Below, one piece after another: positions 18,156 to 25,599 of a DNA stretch of 64,000 bases. The DNA lies in assembly GCA_018333895.1 (NCBI GenBank), contig JAGXSJ010000137.1, positions 1 to 64,000 on the forward strand, read 5' to 3'. A program made the translations under genes and the position numbers. Position 1 is the first letter of the stretch. Every line of letters starts with the position of its first letter. This DNA is from Truepera sp. GTDB lineage: Bacteria > Deinococcota > Deinococci > Deinococcales > Trueperaceae. A model generated the notes under the pieces. That model saw nothing but the letters and a program-made list of their open reading frames with translations. It was not told the origin of the DNA and made no database searches.

Positions 18156-18185
18156 ACCCTACGATAACACGTCTTATCGTAGGGT
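18156..18185. promoter_or_regulatory. dif-like 30-bp perfect palindrome beside the recombinase start
   Basis: CCCTACGATAA-N6-TTATCGTAGGG: two 11-bp arms around a 6-bp centre (CACGTC), extended by one matching base pair each side. The 11-6-11 layout and the inner ATAA/TTAT ends are those of Xer recombination (dif) sites. The arm nearest the gene also holds the recombinase -10 box (TATCGT at 18161-18166 read on the minus strand, 6 nt before the ATG), so it could instead be an autoregulatory operator. Confidence 0.6.
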
Positions 18186-18442
18186 AGACGCTGTCCTGAG
18201 CAACGCGAAGGAGGCGCATCCTGCGGCGCAAGCGCGCAGGACCGCAACCCGGTCAACGCTCGGCCTGCAATCCTGCGAGCAGTCGCAGGATTGCCGCCGC
18301 AGGATCAGCGCTGGTCGCCGATATGCCGTCCCTAACAGCTTTTCTGCAACGACGCGCTATAATGCGTTTTAAGGGGCCTCCGGCACGAATTAAGGGGTAA
18401 GGGTGCGGGGGCAGTGGCGGGTAGAAACTCTTGTTGGGCTAT
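18186..18442. other. Intergenic stretch with palindromic elements
   Basis: No gene was recognised. It holds the GC-rich form of the short palindrome at 18219-18241, the form TCCTGCGAGCAGTCGCAGGA at 18271-18290, and a loose GCAGGAT half at 18299-18305. Confidence 0.7.
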
Positions 18443-18459
18443 CTTAAGGTGCCGTTAAG
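18443..18459 (+). promoter_or_regulatory. PmrA/PhoB-type direct-repeat box
   Basis: CTTAAG-N5-GTTAAG, two half-sites with an 11-bp period, ending 10 nt before a -10 box (TAATGT, 18470-18475) that is itself 6 nt before ATG 18482. The geometry is that of promoters activated by OmpR/PhoB-family regulators. The same box is at 58399, beside the poly-aspartate two-component operon. Confidence 0.6.
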
Positions 18460-18481
18460 GAACGATGGCTAATGTACGGCC

Positions 18482-19006
18482 ATGCTCGCCAATGCCAATT
18501 ACGTCACCCAGACGGAGCCGGTCTCAATCTATGCCGGCGCGCTCGTTCACGACATCGGCAAACTCTTTTTCACCAGGCGCATACTGCGCGGCGCCACTCC
18601 GCTTAACGCTGAGGAGCGCGCCATCATCTGGCAACATCCGGCGCTGGGCGCGGAGCTAGCCCCGAACTTTGGTCTGGTCGACTATATCGACATCATTGCA
18701 CAACACCACGAGCGCTTCGATGGCAGCGGCTACCCCTGGGGCCTGCGTGGTTCACAGATAAGTTTGGCTGCGCGGGTGGTCGCCGTAGCCGATGCGCTCG
18801 AAGTGATGACCACCGGCCGACCTTACCAACCCGCCAAGCCGCTGCACACCGCCATCGATGAGCTAGAGTCGCTCTCCGGCGCACAGTTCTGCCCACAGGT
18901 CATAGAGGGTGTAGCGGGTGGCCGGTACGAGTTTAGTTGCGGATTTAGCTACGGCATGTCTGCAAATGCCGCCAGCAGCGCCGTGCTCACCTCGATGCCG
19001 CGATAG
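18482..19006 (+). CDS. HD-GYP domain protein lacking its N-terminal part
   Basis: HD-GYP proteins hydrolyse cyclic di-GMP. This 174-residue protein has LVHDIGK (about 21-27), HPALGAEL and HHERFDGSGYPWGLRG, followed by AARVVAVADALEVMTTGRPYQPAKPL. The first helix with its conserved GHS-type histidine is missing, and an in-frame stop lies just upstream. The start is nevertheless well placed behind a leaderless promoter with a regulator box, so it is probably expressed. The last 58 nt overlap the convergent peptidase gene. A decayed fragment remains possible. Confidence 0.65.
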   Translation: MLANANYVTQTEPVSIYAGALVHDIGKLFFTRRILRGATPLNAEERAIIWQHPALGAELAPNFGLVDYIDIIAQHHERFDGSGYPWGLRGSQISLAARVVAVADALEVMTTGRPYQPAKPLHTAIDELESLSGAQFCPQVIEGVAGGRYEFSCGFSYGMSANAASSAVLTSMPR

Positions 19007-20328
19007 TAGTTAACAAGGTCGAACTTCTCGTTGGGCGAGTGAACCTTATCTGACTCCAAACCCAAACCGACCATCACCACCTGGGCACCGAGCAGCTCTT
19101 GAAAGGTGCTGACCACCGGGATGGTGCCACCGGTGCGGGCAAACACTGCCGGGCGACCGAACACGGTAGCTAGGGCTCGAGCTGCCACCTGCACCGCCGG
19201 CGCCTCGAGCGGTCCTGCGGCGCAAGCGCGCAGGACCGCCGGTAGCGCGCCGTGCAGCTCGGTGACGGTGACTTCGACCCCTGGCGGAGCTAGGCGCTTA
19301 AGGTGCGCGGCGAGTTTGGCCGTAATATCGTGCGGGTCTTGGTTCGGCACCAGGCGGCAGGAGATCTTTGCCCGCGCCTCAGCCGCGATGACGGTCTTGG
19401 CCCCGTCCCCTTGAAAGCCGCCGCCGATGCCGTTGCAGTCTAGCGTCGGGCGCGCCCACAGGCGCTCGAGCAACGAATAACCGGCCTCGCCAGGAGTGGC
19501 TGCCAGCCCGGCTTCGCGTTTGAAGTGCGCCTCGTCAAACGGAACCTGGCGGAAGGCTTCGCGCTCGGTATCGGTAAGCTCGAGCACAGCGTCATAAAAA
19601 CCCGGCACCGTGACGCGCCCCTGCTCGTTATGCAGCTGCGCAATGATCTTGGCCAGCGCGTTAATAGCGTTGGGTGCGCCGCCGCCATAAGCTCCGGAGT
19701 GCAGGTCGCGCCCGGCGCCGCGCACTAGCACTTCGACATAGGCCAGACCTCTAAGGCCGTAGGTGATAGTGGGAGTATCTGGAGCCACCATCGCCCCATC
19801 CGAGATAAGTACGATATCGGCAGCCAACTGCTCGCGGTGAGCCTCGATCAAGGGGGTGAGGTTAGGGCTGCCGATCTCCTCTTCCCCTTCGATCAAAAAG
19901 GTAAGGTTGACCGGCAGTGTGCCGGTAGTAGCTAAGAGCGCCTCGACCCCCTTGATATGCGCGTAGAGCTGCCCCTTGTCATCCGACGCACCCCGCGCCA
20001 CAATCAAGCCGTTCTCGACCACCGGCTCGAAGGGCGGCGAGATCCACAAGTCGAGCGGCTCTGGCGGCTGCACATCGTAGTGGCCGTAGATGAGTACGGT
20101 CGGAGCGCTATCGGAGACGCGATAGTGGGCCACCACCACCGGATGGCGCGGTGTCTCGAACAGTTGCACCTCAAACCTCAGCTCGGCCAGCTTGCCGACT
20201 ACGAACTCAGCGGCGCGGCGCACCTCGCCTTGTCGGGTCGGGTCGGTGCTGACCGAAGGGATCCGCAAAAGATCGAGCAGTTCGCTAAGGTGGCGCTGCT
20301 GGTTGGCTGTTAGATAGTCCTTAAGCAT
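18949..20328 (-). CDS. M20 family metallopeptidase (dipeptidase type)
   Basis: 459 residues. Zinc-binding and catalytic motifs of the M20 family are visible: YGHYDVQPP (His, Asp), ARGASDDKGQL (bridging Asp), EGEEEIGSPN (catalytic Glu-Glu) and a C-terminal His in DKVHSPNEKF. The dimerization lid spans about 190-320. A GC-rich palindrome copy (19213-19235) is read as [10 protein letters not shown] within the second half of the catalytic domain. A leaderless -10 box (TATACT) precedes ATG 20328. Confidence 0.9.
   Translation of the reverse strand: MLKDYLTANQQRHLSELLDLLRIPSVSTDPTRQGEVRRAAEFVVGKLAELRFEVQLFETPRHPVVVAHYRVSDSAPTVLIYGHYDVQPPEPLDLWISPPFEPVVENGLIVARGASDDKGQLYAHIKGVEALLATTGTLPVNLTFLIEGEEEIGSPNLTPLIEAHREQLAADIVLISDGAMVAPDTPTITYGLRGLAYVEVLVRGAGRDLHSGAYGGGAPNAINALAKIIAQLHNEQGRVTVPGFYDAVLELTDTEREAFRQVPFDEAHFKREAGLAATPGEAGYSLLERLWARPTLDCNGIGGGFQGDGAKTVIAAEARAKISCRLVPNQDPHDITAKLAAHLKRLAPPGVEVTVTELHGALPAVLRACAAGPLEAPAVQVAARALATVFGRPAVFARTGGTIPVVSTFQELLGAQVVMVGLGLESDKVHSPNEKFDLVNYYRGIEVSTALLAAFADMP
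19213..19235 (-). repeat. Palindromic element inside the M20 peptidase gene
   Basis: GC-rich form of the TCCTGC/GCAGGA element, identical over 23 bp to the copies at 12388 and 18219; the reading frame is kept. Confidence 0.85.
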
Positions 20329-20333
20329 GAGCG

Positions 20334-20339
20334 AGTATA
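20334..20339 (-). promoter_or_regulatory. Leaderless -10 box for the M20 peptidase
   Basis: TATACT ends 5 nt before ATG 20328 on the minus strand. Confidence 0.55.
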
Positions 20340-20774
20340 TCAGCCGCCCTCCCCCTCTCCCCTTTCTTCACCCTTAGGCGCCATCAGCGCTGCGGTAAGT
20401 TTGAGCATCCGCTCGTTGAGGCGCGACTGCAGATAGTCGATCCGCCCTTCAAGCTGATCTTGCAGGTCGTCAAGCCGATTGCGCAGGCGGATGATCTCCT
20501 CTACCCCCGCCAGGTTGACGCCTAGCTCTTGCGTTAGGCGGCGGATCTCGCGCAGACGCTCGATATCGCGCTGCGAGTAGAGCCGGGTCTTGCCGGCGCT
20601 GCGGCTGGGCTCAATCAGCCCTTTGCGCTCGTAGAGGCGCAGCGTCTGGGGGTGCATGTCCACAAGCTCCGCCGCCACGCTAATGACGTAAAGCGGGCGG
20701 TCCTTGGCGATCACTTCGTCCTCGGCGCGCTGCCCTTCGGCAGGCTCAGGGCGGCGTTTGTCAGACTCAGCCAT
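20340..20774 (-). CDS. hspR: MerR-family heat-shock repressor (HspR-like)
   Basis: 144 residues starting at ATG 20774, which has AAGGAG upstream. A short charged N terminus leads into a MerR helix-turn-helix ([51 protein letters not shown], about 27-78) and a coiled coil. HspR is the usual partner of dnaJ in this arrangement and represses chaperone genes with DnaK as co-repressor. The classical HAIR operator was not found upstream of dnaJ. Confidence 0.85.
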   Translation of the reverse strand: MAESDKRRPEPAEGQRAEDEVIAKDRPLYVISVAAELVDMHPQTLRLYERKGLIEPSRSAGKTRLYSQRDIERLREIRRLTQELGVNLAGVEEIIRLRNRLDDLQDQLEGRIDYLQSRLNERMLKLTAALMAPKGEERGEGEGG

Positions 20775-20784
20775 AGCAGACTCC

Positions 20785-21687
20785 TTAAGTGAGCGCGTCG
20801 CGCAACTTGCGCCATAACCCTTGCCAGACGGCAATCTTGAGCTTAATTAGCAGGTCTCCCCCAGCCAATCCGCCACCGGAGATACGGACTACCTGGCCAT
20901 CCTTGACCTGGGCGGGGATCTTAACGCTCAGCCCGAGCACCCGGCTCTCGGTCCCGCGCGCGGCTTCGAGTGCGGTAATCGGCAGCTCCGTAATGAGATC
21001 CTGACCATCAAAGCGAACACCGGCCGGGAGCCGTACCTGTACCGTAACGAAAGCGTCCCCGGGCGGACTACCCGGGCCACCGAGCCCCCTTAGGCGCAGC
21101 TTGGCACCGGGCCTAATCCCGCTAGGGATGGTGACTTCTACTGCCGCTCCACTGCGCACTACACCCTGGCCGTTGCAGATCGGACACGCCGGGCTAGCCC
21201 CTCGGCACTGCGGACAGACGCTCGGCCCCGGCAGGTAGACACGGCGCACCGCTCCGGCTCGAGCCTCCTCGGGGCTAATATCGAGGCTTACCGTGCGCTC
21301 CTCGCCAGGGAGCAGTGAGCGGCGCCAAGCCGCCGCCATTAGACCAAACAGGGTGTCAAAAACCATATTGCCGGTACGGGGCATGCCCATCTGACCTAAG
21401 TCGATGCGGATGTCGGCTTCCTGAAAAACGGTCTGCCAATCGACCCGGCTGAAATCGGGCCGGGCCGGGCTATCGCCGTAACGGTCGTAGCGTGCCCTCA
21501 GCTCAGGATCGCGCAACGTGGCATAGGCTTCCGAGATAGCCTTGAACCGCTCCTCGGCAGCCTTATCGCCCGCATTGCGATCAGGGTGGTACTGCATGGC
21601 CAAGCGGCGATAGGCGGCCTTGATCTCGTCTGAGCTAGCCTGCCGAGAGACCCCCAACAGCCCATACGGGTCGCGTGCCGTTGTCAC
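20785..21687 (-). CDS. dnaJ: DnaJ/CbpA-type co-chaperone with half a zinc domain
   Basis: 300 residues: J domain (about 5-70) with the HPD motif in QYHPDRNAG, a linker, and C-terminal substrate-binding domains. Type I DnaJ has four CxxCxG motifs; only two are present here (CPQCRG and CPICNG, about 150-165), so the zinc domain is halved and could bind a single zinc. GTG 21687 is chosen over GTG 21696 because TATAGT lies 7 nt before it. HspR is encoded 10 nt downstream. Confidence 0.88.
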   Translation of the reverse strand: MTTARDPYGLLGVSRQASSDEIKAAYRRLAMQYHPDRNAGDKAAEERFKAISEAYATLRDPELRARYDRYGDSPARPDFSRVDWQTVFQEADIRIDLGQMGMPRTGNMVFDTLFGLMAAAWRRSLLPGEERTVSLDISPEEARAGAVRRVYLPGPSVCPQCRGASPACPICNGQGVVRSGAAVEVTIPSGIRPGAKLRLRGLGGPGSPPGDAFVTVQVRLPAGVRFDGQDLITELPITALEAARGTESRVLGLSVKIPAQVKDGQVVRISGGGLAGGDLLIKLKIAVWQGLWRKLRDALT

Positions 21688-21694
21688 AGCTTGC

Positions 21695-21700
21695 ACTATA
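21695..21700 (-). promoter_or_regulatory. Leaderless -10 box for dnaJ-hspR
   Basis: TATAGT ends 7 nt before GTG 21687 on the minus strand. Confidence 0.5.
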
Positions 21701-21714
21701 CATTACCTGAGCCT

Positions 21715-21741
21715 GATCATGTTAATACTATTAGCATCATC
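21715..21741. promoter_or_regulatory. Operator-like palindrome upstream of dnaJ
   Basis: 27-bp palindrome, 13-bp arms matching at 11 positions around a central C (GATCATGTTAATA / TATTAGCATCATC). It lies about 15 bp upstream of the dnaJ -10 box, where a repressor would block the promoter. It is not the HspR consensus. Confidence 0.45.
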
Positions 21742-21809
21742 TGACTAAGGTGGCCTAAGGCGTTGCAATGAAGCGGGGCGGTGCTATTGTAGGGGCTGAA
21801 AGGAGTCTC

Positions 21810-22757
21810 ATGCGTCTACTAGTCATCATGCTAACCCTCAGCCTCGCGCTAGCGAGCGCTCAGGAAGGGGTTGAGGAGAACCAGGTAGTGTTACGCGTTG
21901 GCGAAGCGGTCATCACTAGAGCCGAATTCGATCAGCGCTTTACCGTGTTTGTAACTAACATCGCCGCGCAACAAGGCTTGCCGCTGAACGCTGAAACCCT
22001 GCCGCTGCTTAATACGCTGCGACCCATCTATTTAGATCAACTAGTAACTGAGCAGGCGCTGCTACGCGAAGCTCAGCGGCGTCACCTCACGGTGCCAGCG
22101 GGGTATGTCGAAGGGCAGCTAGCCGGTATTCGCGCCAACTTTGCTTCGGACGAGGCCTATCAGGAGGCCCTGGCACGCGCGGGTTTTGCCAGCGAAGCGC
22201 TGCTAGCCACGCTAATCAGCGAGGCAAGTTTGCTGGATCAAGTTATCACTGCATTGCAGAACGAGCTTGATATTAAAGATCACCACCTTCAGCTCTGGTA
22301 CGACAACAATCGGGCCCAGCTCGAGCAACCGGCTCAAGCCTGCGCACGCCACATCTTGGTGGCTGACGAGGGCACGGCCAATGCGCTCAAAGCTGAATTG
22401 CAGGCCGGTGCTGACTTCGCTGCACTGGCCCAGGCTAACAGCTTGGACGGTGGCAGCGCCCCTCAGGGTGGCGACCTCGGCTGTTTTCCGCGCGGGGCGA
22501 TGGTGGCACCGTTTGAAGAGGTGGCCTTTACCGCGCCGCTAGACGTCGTCAGCGCACCAGTGAGGAGCCAGTTTGGCTACCACTTGATCCTGCCCTACAA
22601 CCGCACCCCGGCCTACTTGCCTCCGCTGTCCGAGGTTGAGGCCCGAGTGCGCGCTGCGGTTGAGCAGGAGGTGCTAGCCGCGCTACTCCGCGCCTACCGC
22701 GAAGGCCCAGAGATCGAAGTCTTTGCAGAGCGAATCACTGAAGAGAAAATAGAGTAA
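21810..22757 (+). CDS. Secreted parvulin-type peptidyl-prolyl isomerase
   Basis: 315 residues. ATG 21810 has AAAGGAG at the right distance and opens a signal peptide (MRLLVIMLTLSLALASA). A SurA-like N-terminal chaperone region (about 25-170) precedes one parvulin domain (about 180-275; ARHILVADE, SLDGGSAPQGGDLGCFPRG, VRSQFGYHLILPYNR). It should help fold exported proteins outside the cytoplasmic membrane. Confidence 0.88.
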   Translation: MRLLVIMLTLSLALASAQEGVEENQVVLRVGEAVITRAEFDQRFTVFVTNIAAQQGLPLNAETLPLLNTLRPIYLDQLVTEQALLREAQRRHLTVPAGYVEGQLAGIRANFASDEAYQEALARAGFASEALLATLISEASLLDQVITALQNELDIKDHHLQLWYDNNRAQLEQPAQACARHILVADEGTANALKAELQAGADFAALAQANSLDGGSAPQGGDLGCFPRGAMVAPFEEVAFTAPLDVVSAPVRSQFGYHLILPYNRTPAYLPPLSEVEARVRAAVEQEVLAALLRAYREGPEIEVFAERITEEKIE

Positions 22758-22783
22758 AAAAGCCGTATTTCGGTAGTCAGTAG

Positions 22784-22803
22784 GGGCGACCACGTGGTCG
22801 CCC
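22784..22803. repeat. 20-bp perfect palindrome downstream of the parvulin gene
   Basis: GGGCGACCAC-GTGGTCGCCC followed by ATTTTC. It may act as a terminator, but it also has the shape of a dispersed extragenic palindrome seen in several phyla. Confidence 0.6.
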
Positions 22804-23052
22804 ATTTTCACCCTACGGGCAGGTCTCCCCTACTTATACTCCGCTAGCTGGAAAGTAGGTGGTAGGCGGTGGGCAGTCTAGAAACAAGAAACCGCTTACC
22901 GCTGAACCGCCTGAATAGTGATGTTGTCAATCTCTATGTGTGATATTTCACAATACATCTGATTGTGCAATTTCTGTTTAATAAATCTGACCTTTTTCAC
23001 CGACCTCTGCTACACTTAAGCCAAGAACTTGCTCCCCTAGAAAGGACCACTT
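22804..23052. other. Intergenic stretch before the DUF4384-like lipoprotein
   Basis: No gene was recognised. The second half is AT-rich. TGTGA-TATT-TCACA near 22938-22951 is a shortened relative of the GTGA-N6-TCAC sites (4-nt spacer). TACACT about 40 nt before the next ATG is a likely -10 box. Confidence 0.5.
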
Positions 23053-23595
23053 ATGACCTTCAAGCAAAGTCGGCTACTCATCTCCCTAGCGGCACTAACC
23101 GTGGCGTTAACGGCCTGTACCATCACCTTCATCCCAGGCGACATCACCCTACGCGGCACCGTGCGCTTTGGCATCGAGGTTGGCGATATTATCACCCGCT
23201 TCGAACCTACCCGTGGCGTCGGGGCCCGTTATCGCCCCGGCGACTCCATCTCCTTTGTGATCCGCACCACCAACGACGGCTACATCACCCTCACTTCGAT
23301 CAGCCCTGACGGCACCGTCGACGTTTTTCAGCGCAACATCTTCGTGCGTGGCGGAATAGACAATATCGTCCCCACTCGCGGCAGGTTCATCGTCAGCTCA
23401 CGCGGAGGCCGCGACTACGGCGTCAATCGCGTCCGGGCCCTCTTTACGCCCGAACCCACCCGCGGGCGAGTCACCTACCGCGGCGTCTGGAGTGATAGCG
23501 ACTGGACACAGAGCATCAGAGTAGAGCTCGAGCCCTTCCCGGTCACCGCACGCGACGTGCGTGAAACCAGCTTCGTCATTGTCCGGCGGCGCTAA
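23053..23595 (+). CDS. DUF4384-like lipoprotein
   Basis: 180 residues with a lipoprotein signal ending in LTAC (Cys 21). The body matches DUF4384-type domains: YRPGDSISFVIRTTNDGYITLTSISPDGTVDVFQRN, about 55-95. It is rich in Arg and beta-prone. Proteins of this type are common in Deinococcus and have no known function. An AAAGGA ribosome-binding site precedes the ATG. Confidence 0.65.
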   Translation: MTFKQSRLLISLAALTVALTACTITFIPGDITLRGTVRFGIEVGDIITRFEPTRGVGARYRPGDSISFVIRTTNDGYITLTSISPDGTVDVFQRNIFVRGGIDNIVPTRGRFIVSSRGGRDYGVNRVRALFTPEPTRGRVTYRGVWSDSDWTQSIRVELEPFPVTARDVRETSFVIVRRR

Positions 23596-23635
23596 GTAGG
23601 CGACCGATGCGGTAGACTAAGGATAGGAGGTCTAC

Positions 23636-24364
23636 TTGGCAGGTCATAGTAAATGGGCTCAAATCAAACGCAAAAAGGCTGCCAACGACAAACAGCGCGG
23701 GGCCATCATCAGCAAGCATATCCGCGCCATTCAGGCTGCTGTGCGCTCCGGTGGCAGCGGCGACCCAGCGGCCAATCTAGCCTTAAAGAATACGCTGGCT
23801 GCGGCCAAATCTGACAGCGTCCCGCAGGACAACATCGACCGCGCTATCGAGCGGGCGGTCGGCGGCAACGAAGGGGGCGGCTTTGACGAGGTAGTCTACG
23901 AAGGCTACGCGCCGGCCGGAGTGGCTCTGCTTGTCGAGGCTTTGACCGACAACCGCCATCGAACCGCAGCCGAGGTTCGTCACGTCTTCACTAAGTACGG
24001 CGGCAACATGTCGGGTAGCACCGCCTGGCAGTTCGACAGTAGAGGGGTTTTCGTGCTGCGCGACACTAGCGAGCGGGTTCAGGAGCTAGCCATCGGACTT
24101 GGGATTGATGATCTCGAACTCGATGGCAGCACACTGACCTTGTACACTGATCCCGGCTCGCTCTATACAGTGCTAGAAGGGCTACAGGAGGCGGGGCTCG
24201 AGCCCGAGGTAAGCCAATTGACCAAATTGCCGCAAACTGTCACAGCATTAAGTCCTGCGGACTCCGCCAAGGTGCTGCGCTTAATCGAAGCGCTGGAAGA
24301 GCTTGACGACGTACAAAACGTCTATAGCACTGCGGAGTTTGCTGAAGTAGTTGAGGCTAGCTGA
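23636..24364 (+). CDS. YebC/PmpR-family transcriptional regulator
   Basis: 242 residues beginning at a TTG codon behind AGGAGG; the N terminus MAGHSKWAQIKRKKAANDKQR fixes the start. Characteristic stretches are GGSGDPAANLALKNTLAAAKSDSVPQDNIDRAIERA and YEGYAPAGVALLVEALTDNRHRTAAEVRHVFTKYGGN. Family members act as DNA-binding regulators, and recent work links some to translation of proline stretches. Confidence 0.95.
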   Translation: MAGHSKWAQIKRKKAANDKQRGAIISKHIRAIQAAVRSGGSGDPAANLALKNTLAAAKSDSVPQDNIDRAIERAVGGNEGGGFDEVVYEGYAPAGVALLVEALTDNRHRTAAEVRHVFTKYGGNMSGSTAWQFDSRGVFVLRDTSERVQELAIGLGIDDLELDGSTLTLYTDPGSLYTVLEGLQEAGLEPEVSQLTKLPQTVTALSPADSAKVLRLIEALEELDDVQNVYSTAEFAEVVEAS

Positions 24365-24368
24365 CTTT

Positions 24369-25073
24369 ATGCACATCCCCACCCTCTCCTGGAGCAATCT
24401 TCCCAAAGTCAACACAGCGCAAATGGAGCATCTCATCACGCTGGCCACCGGCAAGTACGGCCTTGATATGCGGGTGCTGATCGAGCACATCGGCAGGAGT
24501 ACGGCAGACCTATGCCAGCACCTGGTCCCTGAGGGGCCGGTGCTGGTGGTTGCCGGCCGAGGGGGTAACGGTGGGGCGGGCCTGGCTGCCGCCCGGTTGC
24601 TGGCTGGGCTCGGTCGCGCCGTCTGGGTAGCCCCCATTCACGAGGCTGAAAACTACTCCGGCATCCCCAAGGAGCAGCTCGAGGCGCTTAAGCACTACCC
24701 CAGCGTGCGGATCAAGAGCAGTATCCCCAAGATGAAGTTCGCCTGTGCCCTGGATGCCGCTGTAGGCACCAACTTAGAGGGTCCACCGCGAGGCCGCACA
24801 CTTGACGCACTAACCGTGCTAAACGCCATGGACACCTGCACCGTGGTCTCCCTCGACATTCCTACCGGGCTAACTGCTAACGATGGCACTACGCCCGGTC
24901 AGGTGGTGCAAGCCGACGCCACACTCTGCATCGGGCTACTCAAACCGGGTCTACAACACCGTGCTGTGGGCGATCTTTACCTAGCCGACGCGGTCATCCC
25001 CCCCTCGTTGCTAGCCGAAATCGGCCTTCAACCCTTCACACTGCCCGCCTGGGTCTGCCGGGTGCTACCCTAG
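24369..25073 (+). CDS. NAD(P)H-hydrate epimerase (YjeF N-terminal domain)
   Basis: Epimerizes R-NAD(P)HX to the S form for repair by the ADP-dependent dehydratase. 234 residues; only the N-terminal YjeF domain is present, without the kinase-like dehydratase half. The phosphate-binding loop reads AGRGGNGGAGLAAARLL, with Ala in place of the usual Asp in GGDG. LDAAVGTN and VSLDIPTGLTANDG are kept. ATG 24369, 4 nt after the yebC stop, is preferred over the in-frame TTG 24351. The 3' end overlaps the convergent gene by 4 nt. Confidence 0.8.
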   Translation: MHIPTLSWSNLPKVNTAQMEHLITLATGKYGLDMRVLIEHIGRSTADLCQHLVPEGPVLVVAGRGGNGGAGLAAARLLAGLGRAVWVAPIHEAENYSGIPKEQLEALKHYPSVRIKSSIPKMKFACALDAAVGTNLEGPPRGRTLDALTVLNAMDTCTVVSLDIPTGLTANDGTTPGQVVQADATLCIGLLKPGLQHRAVGDLYLADAVIPPSLLAEIGLQPFTLPAWVCRVLP

Positions 25074-25534
25074 CGCGGCATAATCGAAAAATTAAACGCC
25101 TGAATACCCAACCGATCCTCAACCCGTACCCGGTGCGGGTCAGTGTTGCTGCCACGAAATAGTTGAATGACTAGAGCGTAGTCACCGGGCGGAGCGTCAG
25201 GGCGTAGTCGCACGCGCACAGCCGTTTCTACCCCGCGCTGCCAGACCTCGCCAGGCTTGGCTACTTGGAACACCTGGTTCTGACTCTCAGCGCTGCGAAA
25301 GAGGCGGTGCGCCGCCTGGGGGTAGCCCCGGGCGGTATCGCGCTCGACCACGTTGAGGAAAGCCACGGCTATCGGGACCACCTCCTCGCTGACCAGGCAG
25401 AAGATAAGGGTGATCTCGATCTCATCTCCCGGACGGTAGTAAGGCGCCAGGTCGGTTGTGGCTTCCAGGCGCTGCGCCCATGCTAGCGGGAACGATATCA
25501 GAGCGAGTACGGACACCAGGTAAAGAGCCTTCAC
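25070..25534 (-). CDS. Secreted protein of unknown function
   Basis: 154 residues, GTG start. A signal peptide (MKALYLVSVLALISFPLAWA) is followed by one predicted beta-sandwich (YYRPGDEIEITLIF, VRVRLRPDAPPGDYALVIQLF), which reads like an Ig-type or transglutaminase-adjacent domain. I do not recognise the family. It is transcribed on its own, convergent with the epimerase gene. Confidence 0.65.
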   Translation of the reverse strand: MKALYLVSVLALISFPLAWAQRLEATTDLAPYYRPGDEIEITLIFCLVSEEVVPIAVAFLNVVERDTARGYPQAAHRLFRSAESQNQVFQVAKPGEVWQRGVETAVRVRLRPDAPPGDYALVIQLFRGSNTDPHRVRVEDRLGIQAFNFSIMPR

Positions 25535-25587
25535 CGTACCCAGGATAGTACCAGATGCTGCTGAGCATGGCAGTAATAGGTAGGTTA

Positions 25588-25593
25588 TAGAAT
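25588..25593 (+). promoter_or_regulatory. Leaderless -10 box for the S9 peptidase
   Basis: TAGAAT ends 6 nt before ATG 25600. Confidence 0.6.
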
Positions 25594-25599
25594 TGGATC

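Noticed and set aside
18155-18256. Longer recombinase N terminus ([12 protein letters not shown])
   Set aside because: It would cross the dif-like palindrome and a GC-rich repeat copy, and the leaderless promoter fixes the start at 18154.
22938-22951. Fourth CRP-like site
   Set aside because: The half-sites TGTGA and TCACA are separated by 4 nt rather than 6, and the long conserved flank is missing.
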